In this document: positions 1 to 8,776 of the stretch, in pieces
Position numbering within the stretch: the stretch's first letter is position 1
Layout: the number at the start of each line of letters is the position of its first letter
NCBI RefSeq assembly: GCF_000154465.1
Contig: NZ_DS499579.1
Location: forward strand, 248,001 to 312,000
Length of the DNA: 64,000 bases
DNA from: Alistipes putredinis DSM 17216
GTDB lineage: Bacteria; Bacteroidota; Bacteroidia; Bacteroidales; Rikenellaceae
Direction: 5' to 3'
Notes under the pieces: model-generated
Seen by the model: the letters and a program-made list of their open reading frames with translations, nothing else
Databases searched by the model: none
What the model was told of the DNA's origin: nothing
Program-made: the position numbers and the translations under genes

Positions 1-81
1 TCCGCATTTTCGACAAGTGGGAACGGAGCGGAGGAACCCGCTCTGCCGAACGAAACGACTATTGAAAACGAACATCGAAAT

Positions 82-405
82 ATGGCAAACTCTACAACAC
101 CGAAAAAACGCCTTGTCGCCAGCTTCCGTAATCTGCCTTCGGAACTTCAGGAGGCAATAAAGCAAAAATATCCCCTCGGATTCTCCGAGGCGATGATGCG
201 CATCGACAAACCTAACGGAGAGTTTTTTTACGCTGTGCCTTTCGAAACGGACGAGATCAATTATCTGGTGAAGATTGACGTGAAGATCGACGACCGTGCG
301 GACGATGACGAAGATAAGGACTATTACGACGACGATATCAAAGGCGCCGACGATTTGCAGGACGACGACAATTCGGGCGACGACGAGGACCGGGACGACA
401 TGTAG
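82..405 (+). CDS. conserved hypothetical protein with acidic C-terminal tail
   Basis: 107 aa. The first ~70 residues form a compact region (FRNLPSELQEAIKQKYPLGF, then a hydrophobic stretch around FFYAVPFETDEINYLVKIDV). The rest is almost entirely Asp/Glu with one short conserved-looking island (YYDDDIKGADD). No catalytic motif, signal peptide or membrane segment is visible. It resembles small Bacteroidales proteins of unknown function found near purA; that is recollection, not a search. ATG at 82 gives a start just before the conserved part, but the same frame is open back to base 1, so a longer product cannot be excluded. The acidic tail suggests binding to a basic partner such as a nucleic-acid-binding protein (inference). 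Confidence 0.7.
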   Translation: MANSTTPKKRLVASFRNLPSELQEAIKQKYPLGFSEAMMRIDKPNGEFFYAVPFETDEINYLVKIDVKIDDRADDDEDKDYYDDDIKGADDLQDDDNSGDDEDRDDM

Positions 406-656
406 TTTTCGGAACGGAAATTGTTTTCCCATTCATCAATAATATTATTATCGGGGATATTCGGACATTTTTCGAAAGGTGGGGCGGACCGAATTTATTC
501 GAGGTCCGGTGTGTTCGGAGCCTGGATGACATTCGGTTCTGACGAGCGCGGTTCCACCCTGGCGGGTGCGAAAGACGGCGGAAAGGTCGATCTTTCCGCT
601 CCTCCGGCCGAGCCGAATGTTTCCGGACGACCCGATATGGAAAACGATCGCTGAAA

Positions 657-1301
657 ATGAATCCTTTCATCCGAAAAATAGGTTTTGGAGTTCTGCTTGC
701 GACTCTCTTCCTGCCGCTGCACTCCTGCGGGCTGGGAGAGGATTCGCGCGATGAAGATAACCGGTACGTTTATCTTCGGTTTGCGGATCCGGCCTTCGAA
801 GCATACTGTTTGGAGCATTGGGATCTGAACGGCGACGGTCGTATTTCCCGTTATGAGGCCCAGCGGGTCTGGGATATGGACTGTTCGTCGCTCGGGGTCA
901 AGACGCTGGCGGGGATTGAGGAATTCACGGCTCTGCGCAAGCTCGATTGCAGTGGCAACGAGATCGTCGCGCTCGACGTGCGCAAATGTATTTTCATGGA
1001 GCAGCTGAATTGCAGCGGAAATGCGCTTATCAGTCTTGACATCAAAGGATTGCGCTTTCTAAACCGGCTCGATTGCAGCAATAACGACCTGACTTATATC
1101 AATTTGGCTACCAATGCGGCTTTGGAGAATCTCTGGTGTGGCGGCAACCGCTTCGCATCGCTCGACATCAGCCATTGTGCTACGGACATGATCCGTGTCG
1201 ATACGGTCCCTAACGAGAGCCTTTCGGTGCTCTACAAACGGGCGGGACAGCGTATCCTGAACCTGAACGTGGACGGCGGTACGAAAGTGGAGGATTTGTA
1301 G
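657..1301 (+). CDS. lipoprotein with EF-hand-like loop and leucine-rich repeats
   Basis: 214 aa. The N-terminus is a type II signal peptide: Arg/Lys near the start, a hydrophobic core, then a lipobox ending LPLHSC, with Cys24 as the likely lipidated residue. Residues ~56-68 (DLNGDGRISRYE) match a calcium-binding EF-hand loop. After this come about five ~20-residue Bacteroidetes-type leucine-rich repeats with the recurring core LDCSGN..L..LD. The protein is probably on the periplasmic or outer surface and binds a ligand; no enzyme motif is seen. It is a single gene, followed by its own terminator at 1332-1362. The substrate or partner is unknown. Confidence 0.85.
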   Translation: MNPFIRKIGFGVLLATLFLPLHSCGLGEDSRDEDNRYVYLRFADPAFEAYCLEHWDLNGDGRISRYEAQRVWDMDCSSLGVKTLAGIEEFTALRKLDCSGNEIVALDVRKCIFMEQLNCSGNALISLDIKGLRFLNRLDCSNNDLTYINLATNAALENLWCGGNRFASLDISHCATDMIRVDTVPNESLSVLYKRAGQRILNLNVDGGTKVEDL

Positions 1302-1331
1302 CTCGGAATATTCTGACGGTTAAACCATAAG

Positions 1332-1362
1332 CAAGTGTCTTCGAAGGGGACACTTGTTTTTT
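1332..1362 (+). terminator. intrinsic terminator of the LRR lipoprotein gene
   Basis: An 8-bp stem (CAAGTGTC at 1332-1339 with GACACTTG at 1349-1356) and a 9-nt loop are followed by six T residues. It lies 30 bp after the lipoprotein stop. Confidence 0.85.
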
Positions 1363-1417
1363 GTGTCGGAATTTTGAGATTTCGACAGCCCCGAAGGGGT
1401 TTTTAACGAAAAATTAG

Positions 1418-1425
1418 TACCTTTG
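1418..1425 (+). promoter_or_regulatory. -7 box TACCTTTG upstream of purA
   Basis: Matches the Bacteroidetes TAnnTTTG element and lies 43 bp before the purA ATG. No exact TTTG was found at the -33 position, so the call rests on the -7 box alone. Confidence 0.6.
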
Positions 1426-1468
1426 AAGGCAAAATCGTTTTTTTGCGATTAAATTTTTCAAAAAGATC

Positions 1469-2734
1469 ATGAATAAAGTTGACGTCATACTCGGCCTGCA
1501 GTGGGGCGATGAGGGCAAAGGCAAGGTTGTCGATGTGCTGACTCCCCGTTATCAGGCGGTTGCGCGTTTTCAAGGCGGTCCCAATGCGGGCCATACGCTG
1601 GAATTCAACGGCGAAAAGTACGTCCTGCGCTCGATTCCTTCGGGCATATTTCAGGGCGGTAAAACCAACATCATCGGCAACGGGGTGGTCCTCGACCCGA
1701 TTCTTTTCCGCGAGGAGGCTACGGCGCTGGCCAAGAGCGGCCACGACCTGAAGGGGCGTTTGCAAATTTCCAAGAAGGCCCACCTGATCCTGCCGACTCA
1801 CCGGATGCTCGACGCCGCGCAGGAGGCGGCCAAAGGCAGCGCCCGTATCGGTACGACCGGCAAGGGGATCGGCCCGACCTATACGGACAAGGTAAGCCGT
1901 ACGGGTATGCGTGTCGGCGACGTGCTGGGTCCTGAATTCCGGGCCGTTTACGACCGGGTGAAAGCCCGTCACGAGGCGACGCTCCGCAGTCTGGGATATG
2001 TTTACGATATCGCGGAACTCGAGCGCCAGTGGTTCGATGCGGTCGAGTATCTCAAGGAGTTCCGGTTGATCGACAGTGAATACGAAATCAACCGGCTGCT
2101 CGCCGAAGGGCAGCCCGTCCTGGCCGAAGGGGCCCAGGGTACGCTGCTGGACATCGATTTCGGCTCCTATCCTTTCGTCACCTCCTCCAATACGGTTTGT
2201 GCCGGTGCCTGCACGGGTCTCGGCATCGCTCCTTCGCGTATCGGCGAGGTGTTCGGTATCTTCAAGGCTTATTGTACCCGCGTGGGGGCTGGGCCGTTCC
2301 CGACCGAGCTGTTCGATGAAACGGGCGCCCGTCTGCGGGATCTGGGCCATGAATACGGAGCCGTTACGGGGCGCGAACGCCGCTGCGGTTGGCTGGATAT
2401 GGTGGCGCTCAAGTACGCCATTATGATCGACGGGGTGACGCAGTTGATTATGATGAAGAGCGACGTGATGAACGATTTCGACACGATCCGTGTGGCTACG
2501 GCCTACGAGATCGGCGGTGAGCGTACGGACCGTTTCCCTTATGCAGTAGATGCTCCGATCGTGCCTGTTTATAAAGAGTTCAAGGGGTGGAAATGCGATC
2601 TTCGCAAATTCCGCCGCTACGAGGATTTCCCGGCCGAATTCAAGGCTTATGTGGAGTTCATCGAGTGGGAAACGGGCGTGCCCGTGCGGATTATTTCGGT
2701 AGGCCCCGACCGCGATGAAACGATCGTGCGGTAA
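1469..2734 (+). CDS. purA: adenylosuccinate synthetase
   Basis: 421 aa, normal for the family. It joins IMP and aspartate using GTP, the first committed step to AMP, in the cytoplasm. The N-terminal GTP-binding signature GLQWGDEGKGK (residues 9-19) contains the catalytic Asp14. The catalytic His42 sits in NAGHTL. The IMP-loop signature TTGKGIGPTYTDK is intact near residue 130, and the C-terminal ISVGPDRDETI matches the conserved end of the family. ATG 1469 puts the P-loop at its usual distance from the N-terminus. It has its own -7 box at 1418. etfB begins 41 bp downstream, so read-through is possible. Confidence 0.97.
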   Translation: MNKVDVILGLQWGDEGKGKVVDVLTPRYQAVARFQGGPNAGHTLEFNGEKYVLRSIPSGIFQGGKTNIIGNGVVLDPILFREEATALAKSGHDLKGRLQISKKAHLILPTHRMLDAAQEAAKGSARIGTTGKGIGPTYTDKVSRTGMRVGDVLGPEFRAVYDRVKARHEATLRSLGYVYDIAELERQWFDAVEYLKEFRLIDSEYEINRLLAEGQPVLAEGAQGTLLDIDFGSYPFVTSSNTVCAGACTGLGIAPSRIGEVFGIFKAYCTRVGAGPFPTELFDETGARLRDLGHEYGAVTGRERRCGWLDMVALKYAIMIDGVTQLIMMKSDVMNDFDTIRVATAYEIGGERTDRFPYAVDAPIVPVYKEFKGWKCDLRKFRRYEDFPAEFKAYVEFIEWETGVPVRIISVGPDRDETIVR

Positions 2735-2775
2735 ATACAGATACGAGTAAAATTTATTCATTTAAAATAGTACAA

Positions 2776-3654
2776 ATGAAAAAACAGTTGAAAATTGTTG
2801 TCCTGGCAAAGCAGGTTCCCGATACCCGCAACGTGGGTAAGGATGCCATGACCCCCGAAGGGACGGTCAACCGCGCTGCGCTGCCTGCAATCTTCAATCC
2901 CGAAGATTTGAATGCACTCGAGGCTGCCCTGTTTCTCAAGGACGAAACGGAAGGCAGTACGGTACATATCCTGACCATGGGTCCTCCGCGTGCCGCCGAC
3001 ATCATCCGCGACGCCATTTTCCGGGGGGCCGACGGAGGTTATCTGCTGACCGACCGTAAATTCGCCGGCTCGGATACGCTGGCTACTTCATACGCTCTTT
3101 CGTGTGCGCTGCGCAAGATTCAGCCCGACGTGATCGTCGCAGGCCGCCAGGCCATCGACGGCGATACGGCCCAGGTAGGTCCGCAGGTGGCCGAAAAGCT
3201 CGGTTTGCCGCAGGTGACCTATGCCGAGGAGATTCTCGAGATCAAAGATAAGTCGCTGGTCATCAAACGTCGCCTGGAGCACGGAACCGAAGTGGTCGAA
3301 TGTCCGATTCCCGCCGTGGTGACCGTAAATGCTTCGGCTGCCGAGTGCCGCCCGAAGAACGCCCGCCGCGTGATGAAGTTCAAGAATGCCATGACGGCCT
3401 CCGAGATCGCTGCGGAACCGACGTCGGAAGCTGCCAAGATGGCCGCGTCGAAGCCCTACCTGCAGATTTTCGAGTGGAGTGCCGCCGATGTCGATCCGGA
3501 CGATAACCAGTTGGGCCTGACCGGTTCCCCGACGAAGGTGAAGAAGATCGAGAATGTGGTGTTCCAGGCCAAGGAAGCCAAGAAACTGACTGCCGACGAC
3601 AAGCAGATCGAGGAATTGATGGTTGAACTTATCGCGAGCCACACGCTCGGTTAA
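2776..3654 (+). CDS. etfB: electron transfer flavoprotein beta subunit
   Basis: 292 aa. Starts MKKQLKIVVLAKQVPDTRNV, the typical EtfB beginning, and contains the ADP/AMP-binding region (AGRQAIDGDTAQVGPQVAEKLG, quoted here only as the segment around residues 120-141). It forms the heterodimer with EtfA that passes electrons between the acyl-CoA dehydrogenase encoded two genes downstream and another carrier. The gene order etfB-etfA-dehydrogenase with 18-bp and -1-bp spacings indicates one operon. Whether the complex is bifurcating (second flavin in EtfB plus NADH binding) cannot be decided by eye. Confidence 0.95.
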   Translation: MKKQLKIVVLAKQVPDTRNVGKDAMTPEGTVNRAALPAIFNPEDLNALEAALFLKDETEGSTVHILTMGPPRAADIIRDAIFRGADGGYLLTDRKFAGSDTLATSYALSCALRKIQPDVIVAGRQAIDGDTAQVGPQVAEKLGLPQVTYAEEILEIKDKSLVIKRRLEHGTEVVECPIPAVVTVNASAAECRPKNARRVMKFKNAMTASEIAAEPTSEAAKMAASKPYLQIFEWSAADVDPDDNQLGLTGSPTKVKKIENVVFQAKEAKKLTADDKQIEELMVELIASHTLG

Positions 3655-3672
3655 TCAGGGAGGAAACGAGAT

Positions 3673-4692
3673 ATGAATAATGTATTTGTATATATAGAAC
3701 TCGAAAACGGGGTACCTGCGGACGTGAGTCTGGAGTTGCTGACCAAAGGCCGTGAGCTGGCCACGACGCTCGGCGTGAAGCTCGAAGCCGTCGTACTGGG
3801 TCATAATCTGGGCGACATCGCTCAGGAGTTGGCCAAATACGGCGCCGATACCGTGTGGACGGCCGACGACAAGGAGTTCGCTCCGTTCCGCACGTTGCCC
3901 CATACGGCTGTGATGTGCGGTCTGATCGAGCAGGAGAAGCCCCAGATCGCCCTTTTCGGTGCGACTTCCATCGGCCGCGATTTCGCTCCGCGCGTATCGT
4001 CGGCGCTGTTCAGTGGTCTGACGGCCGACTGTACGCAACTGGTGATCGGCGACCATAAGGACGCGAAAACCGGTACGGAGTATGAGAATCTGTTGTACCA
4101 GATTCGCCCGGCCTTCGGCGGCAACATCATTGCGACGATCGTGAACCCCGACCACCGTCCCCAGATGGCGACCGTCCGCGAGGGCGTGATGCGCAAGGAG
4201 TACGCAGCCAAACCGGGTGCCGGCGAGGTGAAGCCGATCGACTGGAAGAAGTTCCTGAAAGAGAGCGACCTGGTGGTCAAGATCCTCGACCGCCAGATCG
4301 AAGAACGCAAGATCAATATCAAAGGCGCGAGCGTGGTGGTTGCCGGCGGTTACGGCGTAGGCTCGAAGGAGAATTTCAAGCTGATTTACGAACTGGCTGA
4401 GGTGCTGGGCGGCGAAGTCGGCGCGAGCCGTGCTGCGGTGGACGCAGGTTTCACGGAGCATGCCCGCCAGATCGGTCAGACGGGCGTTACGATCCGTCCC
4501 AAACTCTACATCGCGTGCGGTATTTCGGGCCAGATCCAGCATACGGCCGGTATGGACCAGTCGTCGATGATCATCTCGATCAACACCGATCCCGATGCGC
4601 CGATCAACAAGATCGCCGACTTTGCGATCACGGGCGACCTGAACGAGGTGATCCCGAAAATGATTAAGTATTACAAACAAAACTCGAAGTAA
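3673..4692 (+). CDS. etfA: electron transfer flavoprotein alpha subunit
   Basis: 339 aa. The N-terminal ETF domain (MNNVFVYIELENG...) is followed by the C-terminal FAD-binding domain from about residue 215. That domain carries the family signature GQTGVTIRPKLYIACGISG and then QHTAGM, INTD and API-type motifs (DAPINKIADFAITGDL). Partner of EtfB. The stop codon shares one base with the ATG of the acyl-CoA dehydrogenase (TAATGG), which points to translational coupling. Cytoplasmic electron carrier in fatty-acid or amino-acid-derived acyl-CoA metabolism; the physiological electron acceptor is not evident from the window. Confidence 0.95.
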   Translation: MNNVFVYIELENGVPADVSLELLTKGRELATTLGVKLEAVVLGHNLGDIAQELAKYGADTVWTADDKEFAPFRTLPHTAVMCGLIEQEKPQIALFGATSIGRDFAPRVSSALFSGLTADCTQLVIGDHKDAKTGTEYENLLYQIRPAFGGNIIATIVNPDHRPQMATVREGVMRKEYAAKPGAGEVKPIDWKKFLKESDLVVKILDRQIEERKINIKGASVVVAGGYGVGSKENFKLIYELAEVLGGEVGASRAAVDAGFTEHARQIGQTGVTIRPKLYIACGISGQIQHTAGMDQSSMIISINTDPDAPINKIADFAITGDLNEVIPKMIKYYKQNSK

Positions 4693-6425
4693 TGGCTAAT
4701 TTCTTTTTAGATAATAAGGATTTGCAGTTCCACCTTCAGCATCCGCTGATGCGCAAGATCGTGGCGCTGAAAGAGCGTAACTATACGCTGAAAGACCACC
4801 ACGAGCTTGCTCCGCAGAATTTTGAGGACGCGATGGACAACTACCGCCGCGTGCTGGAGATCGCCGGCGAAGTGTGCGGCGAGGTGATCGCCCCCAATGC
4901 CGAGGGCGTCGATCACGAAGGTCCCAGAGTCGAGAACGACCATGTCGTTTACGCCGAGGGTACGGCCCGCAACATCGACGCCATTACCAAGGCCGGCTTG
5001 AGCGGCATGACCCTGCCTTACGAGTACGACGGCCTGAATTTCCCGCTGGTCTGCTTCGTCGTCGCCAACGAAATGGTGGCACGCGGCGATGCCGGTTTCG
5101 AGAATATCTGGGGTTTGCAGGACTGTGCCGAAACGCTCAATGAATTCGCTTCGGAAGAGCTTAAGCGGATGTTCCTGCCCCGTGTTTCTGCGGGCGAGAC
5201 CTGCGCGATGGACCTTACCGAGCCGGATGCAGGTTCGGACTTGGGTGCCGTGATGCTCAAGGCCACTTACGACGAGAAGAGCGGCCGTTGGCTGCTGAAC
5301 GGCGTGAAGCGCTTCATCACCAACGGCGACGGTCATATTTCGCTGGTGCTGGCCCGCACCGAAGAGGGAACTTCGGACGCACGCGGTCTTTCGATGCTCG
5401 TGCACGACAAGCGTGACGGCGGCGTCAAGGTGCGCCGTATCGAGAACAAACTCGGTATCAAGGGTTCGCCCACCTGCGAGCTGGTCTTCACCAACGCTCC
5501 GGCCCGTCTGGTCGGCGACCGTAAGATGGGTCTGATCAAATACGTGATGTCGCTCATGAACGCTGCCCGTCTGGGTATCGGCGCACAGTCGGTAGGCCTT
5601 TGCGAGGCCGCTTACCGCGAGGCGCTCAAGTATGCGCAGGAGCGTGCCCAGTTCGGCAAGCCGATCATTCAGTTCGCCGCCGTTGCGGAGATGCTCTCCA
5701 ATATGAAGGCAAAGTTGCAGGGGGCCCGTGCGCTGCTCTATGAAACGACCCGTTTCGTCGAGATTTACAAGCAGTACGGCCACATCGCGCAGGAGCGTTC
5801 GCTCGAACCGGAGGAGCGCCAGGAGATGAAGTTCTACAATCGTCTGGCCGACGGTTTCACGCCGCTGGTAAAGCTCTTCGCTTCGGAGTATGCCAACCAG
5901 CTCGCTTACGATGCGGTACAGATTCACGGCGGTTCGGGCTTCATGAAGGACTATCCCTGCGAACGCCTCTACCGTGATGCCCGTATCATGAATATCTACG
6001 AGGGTACTTCGCAGTTGCAGGTCGTTGCGGCGATCAATGCCGTGACCAAAGGTACGTTCCTGGAGCAGATCAAGACCTACGAGGCTGCGGACTATGCCCC
6101 CGAAATGTGCGCCGTGAAGAGCAAACTGACCGACTTGCGCGTGAGGTTCGAGGAGATGGTCGCCCGTGTCGAAACTCTCGAGAAGGAGCGCAGCGGTTAC
6201 AAGGATTTCCATGCCCGCCGTCTGGTGGAAACTGCCGGTCATATCATCATTACTTACCTGTTGGCTCGTCAGGCCGGAGAATCGGCCGAATACATCGATT
6301 CCGCGCGGATCTATTGTAAACTGGCAGAAAGCAAAGTCGCCGAAGCCTACAATTACCTGATGCATTCGGATGTCGAGGATGTCGATCTGTTCAAAAAGGT
6401 CGGACAGGAGGAGACGATCGGTTAA
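4692..6425 (+). CDS. acyl-CoA dehydrogenase
   Basis: 577 aa, longer than the ~380 aa short-chain enzymes, with an extra ~130-residue helical C-terminus as in the larger Bacteroidales and proteobacterial acyl-CoA dehydrogenases. The FAD-binding motif CAMDLTEPDAGSDLG (residues ~173-188) and the second signature QIHGGSGFMKDYP are present. MNIYEGTSQLQ contains the Glu that is the catalytic base in medium- and short-chain family members. It oxidises an acyl-CoA to the 2-enoyl-CoA and hands electrons to EtfAB encoded just upstream. Chain length of the substrate is not readable. A strong hairpin at 6495-6526 closes the operon. Confidence 0.93.
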   Translation: MANFFLDNKDLQFHLQHPLMRKIVALKERNYTLKDHHELAPQNFEDAMDNYRRVLEIAGEVCGEVIAPNAEGVDHEGPRVENDHVVYAEGTARNIDAITKAGLSGMTLPYEYDGLNFPLVCFVVANEMVARGDAGFENIWGLQDCAETLNEFASEELKRMFLPRVSAGETCAMDLTEPDAGSDLGAVMLKATYDEKSGRWLLNGVKRFITNGDGHISLVLARTEEGTSDARGLSMLVHDKRDGGVKVRRIENKLGIKGSPTCELVFTNAPARLVGDRKMGLIKYVMSLMNAARLGIGAQSVGLCEAAYREALKYAQERAQFGKPIIQFAAVAEMLSNMKAKLQGARALLYETTRFVEIYKQYGHIAQERSLEPEERQEMKFYNRLADGFTPLVKLFASEYANQLAYDAVQIHGGSGFMKDYPCERLYRDARIMNIYEGTSQLQVVAAINAVTKGTFLEQIKTYEAADYAPEMCAVKSKLTDLRVRFEEMVARVETLEKERSGYKDFHARRLVETAGHIIITYLLARQAGESAEYIDSARIYCKLAESKVAEAYNYLMHSDVEDVDLFKKVGQEETIG

Positions 6426-6494
6426 TTGCCGTCGGATGTTTTGAAAGGGAAGCGGTGCGTTGTACCGGCGAAACTTTCGAATTCGATATATGTT

Positions 6495-6526
6495 GAGAAG
6501 GGAAGCGAACGACCGCTTCCCTTCTC
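6495..6526 (+). terminator. hairpin ending the etf-dehydrogenase operon
   Basis: A perfect 13-bp stem (GAGAAGGGAAGCG at 6495 with CGCTTCCCTTCTC ending 6526) with a 6-nt loop. The T-run after it is weak, so termination strength is uncertain. Confidence 0.65.
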
Positions 6527-6583
6527 ATTGATTTTGGCGGGAATTTTGTACCGTGACGAAAGGGCGGGTTATTTATTAAAAAT

Positions 6584-6591
6584 TATTTTTG
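6584..6591 (+). promoter_or_regulatory. -7 box TATTTTTG before the small barrel gene
   Basis: TAnnTTTG match 30 bp upstream of the ATG at 6622. Confidence 0.55.
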
Positions 6592-6621
6592 TATTATCCT
6601 ATAATCCTGACAGTGACAGTT

Positions 6622-7173
6622 ATGTTGAAAAAAGTGCTTCTGATGGCGGCCGTTGTGTTGCTCGGCCTGCCCGGTCTGGCTCATGCCCAGTTGGGGCGCG
6701 GTGAAATTTCGGTGGGGTACGGAGTCGCTCCCGTGACCGACTGGATCGACGCTTACAGCGATAAGTTGCTCGACGTGCTCGATATGAAGGATGCGTCGAT
6801 GGACAGCTGGGGCGGTGTGTCGGTCAATTACACCTTCCGTATCGTCGGCGGGTTGGGTGTGGGCGCTACTTTCGTCTATTCGGGTAACAATCAGCGGTTG
6901 GCCGGTAAGAAAATCTCGACCGACTATTATTCGATCATGCCGCACCTGAAGATGCGCTGGCTCAACCTGCGCATCCTGTCGCTCTATTCCCGCATCGGTG
7001 TGGGCCTGACTTTCACCGAATCTTCGGGCGAGGGGCAGAGCGAATCGGCCCGGCAGTGGGCTTTTCAGGTTTCACCGATCGGTGTCGAAATCGGGGGCAA
7101 GGTCGCGGCCTATGCCGAAGCGGGGATCGGTACGATGGGATCGCTTGTTGCCGGTCTTCGCTTCCGCTTTTAA
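6622..7173 (+). CDS. small outer-membrane beta-barrel protein
   Basis: 183 aa from ATG 6622. A signal peptide (MLKKVLLMAAVVLLGLPGLAHA, cleavage likely after AHA at residue 22) is followed by alternating hydrophobic strands: EISVGYGVAP, GGVSVNYTFRI, GLGVGATFVYSG, YSRIGVGLTFTES, AAYAEAGIGTMG and LVAGLRFRF. The protein ends in Phe, as outer-membrane barrels recognised by BAM do. The size fits an 8-stranded barrel. The upstream in-frame ATG at 6589 overlaps the -7 box and lacks the signal-peptide form, so 6622 is preferred. Function is unknown; no LPS- or peptidoglycan-binding domain is visible. Confidence 0.8.
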   Translation: MLKKVLLMAAVVLLGLPGLAHAQLGRGEISVGYGVAPVTDWIDAYSDKLLDVLDMKDASMDSWGGVSVNYTFRIVGGLGVGATFVYSGNNQRLAGKKISTDYYSIMPHLKMRWLNLRILSLYSRIGVGLTFTESSGEGQSESARQWAFQVSPIGVEIGGKVAAYAEAGIGTMGSLVAGLRFRF

Positions 7174-7380
7174 CGGATCGGTCCAGTGTAGGGGACATCG
7201 CCACGGACCGGCTGTCCGGTCGGTTCGAGAAGGAGAGGTGCTGTGTCGCTTTCGCAAGGATTTTGCGCCTGGCATGCGATGCCGGCGATTTGCCTGCGAA
7301 AGAGCGATCGTATTCGAACGAGAGGGAGAGGAAGATGTGGCTGACGTTTCGATTTGCCAGAATCTTCGGAAAGAACGAAA

Positions 7381-7424
7381 AAAACAGGATCTCGAAATTG
7401 CATTGCTTCGAGGTCCTGTTTTTT
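7381..7424 (+). terminator. bidirectional intrinsic terminator
   Basis: Arms 7381-7396 and 7407-7422 pair with one G-T wobble around CAGGATCTCGAA, with T6 on the plus strand and complementary A residues for the minus strand. It separates the plus-strand barrel gene from the minus-strand DUF975-like gene, which ends at 7457. The 200 bp between the barrel gene and the hairpin hold nothing recognisable. Confidence 0.8.
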
Positions 7425-7456
7425 CAGTGCCGATCGCGGGGGCGATTGGCTGTTCT

Positions 7457-8083
7457 TTAAGCCGCATTCCCGGCCGCTTCGTATTCGGCCTTGATTTCAA
7501 GGTAAAAATTCGCGAAGACAGTTTGGTAATAGGGGACTATCCACAGCATAGCGATACCGAGCGTGAGCAGGCTGAGAAGCGACCAGCCGATCATGCCGAG
7601 CTGCATGAGAAATAATCGCATCTTGTGTCCGCGCATCATTGCCATACTGCGTTCGATCGCCTCGTCGCAGCCGATTTCCGGATTGTCGGATACGATGTAC
7701 AGCGCCATTGCATACGACAGTCCCTTGATGATGCCGGGGACGATGAGCAGCAACGTCCAAAGGAACGTGTAGATTCCAGATAACAGGCCCGTTCCGATGG
7801 CTTTCCAGTAATAGGTATTGTTGAATGCGCAGAACAGTCCTTCGATGGTCAGGGGGCGCTTGTCGCGGGCGAATGCGAGGAATGTTCGCAGAAGCCCGAA
7901 GTTGATGGGCAGATAGACGAAGATCAGGAGCAGGACCGCAAGACCTGCAATGGCTCCTCCTCTGTTGAGGATGCCGTAAGGGACATAGAGTACGCAAGAT
8001 ACGACGTAGAGCAGGATCGCCGATCCCCAGTTCCCCTTCATTGCTGCGAGGGACGATTGTCTGATTTGGGAATTTGTTTGCAT
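7457..8083 (-). CDS. DUF975-like integral membrane protein
   Basis: 208 aa from ATG 8083. The N-terminus (MQTNSQIRQSSLAAMKGNWG) and the block of alternating hydrophobic segments (LLYVVSCVLYV, GLAVLLLIFVYLPINFGL, GIYTFLWTLLLIVPGIIKGL, GWSLLSLLTLGIAMLWIVPYY) resemble the DUF975 family of membrane proteins of unknown function. The motif SDNPEIGCDEAIERSMAMMRGHK between the third and fourth segments is family-like. A longer reading frame runs upstream to 8974, but it would include the promoter and part of cobO's antisense, so it is rejected. Its promoter spacer contains a G10 tract (see 8110-8139), which could make expression switch on and off. Confidence 0.8.
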   Translation of the reverse strand: MQTNSQIRQSSLAAMKGNWGSAILLYVVSCVLYVPYGILNRGGAIAGLAVLLLIFVYLPINFGLLRTFLAFARDKRPLTIEGLFCAFNNTYYWKAIGTGLLSGIYTFLWTLLLIVPGIIKGLSYAMALYIVSDNPEIGCDEAIERSMAMMRGHKMRLFLMQLGMIGWSLLSLLTLGIAMLWIVPYYQTVFANFYLEIKAEYEAAGNAA

Positions 8084-8109
8084 AGTGGAGGTTTTTATGG
8101 TTTCTTTTG

Positions 8110-8139
8110 CAAAAGTACAAAATCCCCCCCCCCGTGCAA
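8110..8139 (-). promoter_or_regulatory. promoter with a G10 homopolymer between -33 and -7
   Basis: Read on the minus strand: TTG at 8139-8137, a 19-nt spacer that contains ten consecutive G, then TACTTTTG at 8117-8110. The ATG of the DUF975-like gene follows 26 nt later. Spacer length is at the optimum for Bacteroidetes promoters, so gain or loss of a G would move it off optimum. Confidence 0.65.
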
Positions 8140-8250
8140 GTTTTCGGGCAGAAATGTTACTTCGGAATGAAAAAAAGCGTTTTTTCGGCAGCGTACCCTT
8201 GCTGTTATTCGCGCCCGTGTAGTCGGGTGATGACGATCGCTTTTGGCCTG

Positions 8251-8772
8251 TCAGCGGTCTATCCCGTCGCGGGAAAGGACGCCCTGCGTGTAGTAATGTT
8301 TGATTTCCCGCATTTCGGTCACCAGGTCGGCCGCGTCGATAAGTTCCTGCGGGGCATAACGTCCCGTGACGACGACTTCTACCGCCGGATGGCGGCGGTT
8401 CAGGGCATCCAGTACGGCGTCGATCGTCAGCAGTCCGAAATGCAGGGCGATGGTCAGTTCGTCGAGGATGACTACGTCGTATTCGCCGCTCTCCAGCAGG
8501 GCGGCGCAGCGGGTCAGACCGTCGCGTGCCATCCGGATATCGATCGCTTCGGGATCCTTGCCGATAAAACATCCCCGACCCAACTGTTCGATCTTCACTT
8601 GGTCGAAGAGTTGCCCGATTTTCGTTTCGTTGTATCGCATCGACTTGACGAACTGTCCGATGTAAACGCTTTTGCCGGCGCACAAAGCTCGCACGGCCAG
8701 TCCGAACGCGGCCGTCGTCTTGCCTTTGCCGTTTCCGGTATAGACGTGAATATATCCTTTCGTTGAGTCCAT
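8251..8772 (-). CDS. cobO: cob(I)yrinic acid a,c-diamide adenosyltransferase
   Basis: 173 aa, CobA/CobO/BtuR type. It transfers the 5'-deoxyadenosyl group from ATP to the cobalt of corrinoids to make the coenzyme form. The N-terminal P-loop GNGKGKTTAAFG starts near residue 13, and VVILDELTIALHFGLL (around residue 100) is the family Walker-B-like segment. The RXXNEXK-type region (SMRYNETKIGQLFDQ) is present. ATG 8772 is only four nucleotides after a strong -33/-7 promoter, so the mRNA may be leaderless. The riboswitch-controlled small ORF lies 262 bp upstream on the same strand. The alternative symbols cobA and btuR refer to the same family. Confidence 0.93.
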   Translation of the reverse strand: MDSTKGYIHVYTGNGKGKTTAAFGLAVRALCAGKSVYIGQFVKSMRYNETKIGQLFDQVKIEQLGRGCFIGKDPEAIDIRMARDGLTRCAALLESGEYDVVILDELTIALHFGLLTIDAVLDALNRRHPAVEVVVTGRYAPQELIDAADLVTEMREIKHYYTQGVLSRDGIDR

Positions 8773-8776
8773 GCGG

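Noticed and set aside
3..65. C-terminal fragment of an upstream gene (frame 3, ending TGA at 63-65)
   Set aside because: Only 20 residues are visible and no motif is recognisable; frame 1 is open here too. It may be real, but cannot be supported.
1403..2761. 452-aa ORF antisense to purA
   Set aside because: Antisense shadow of purA.
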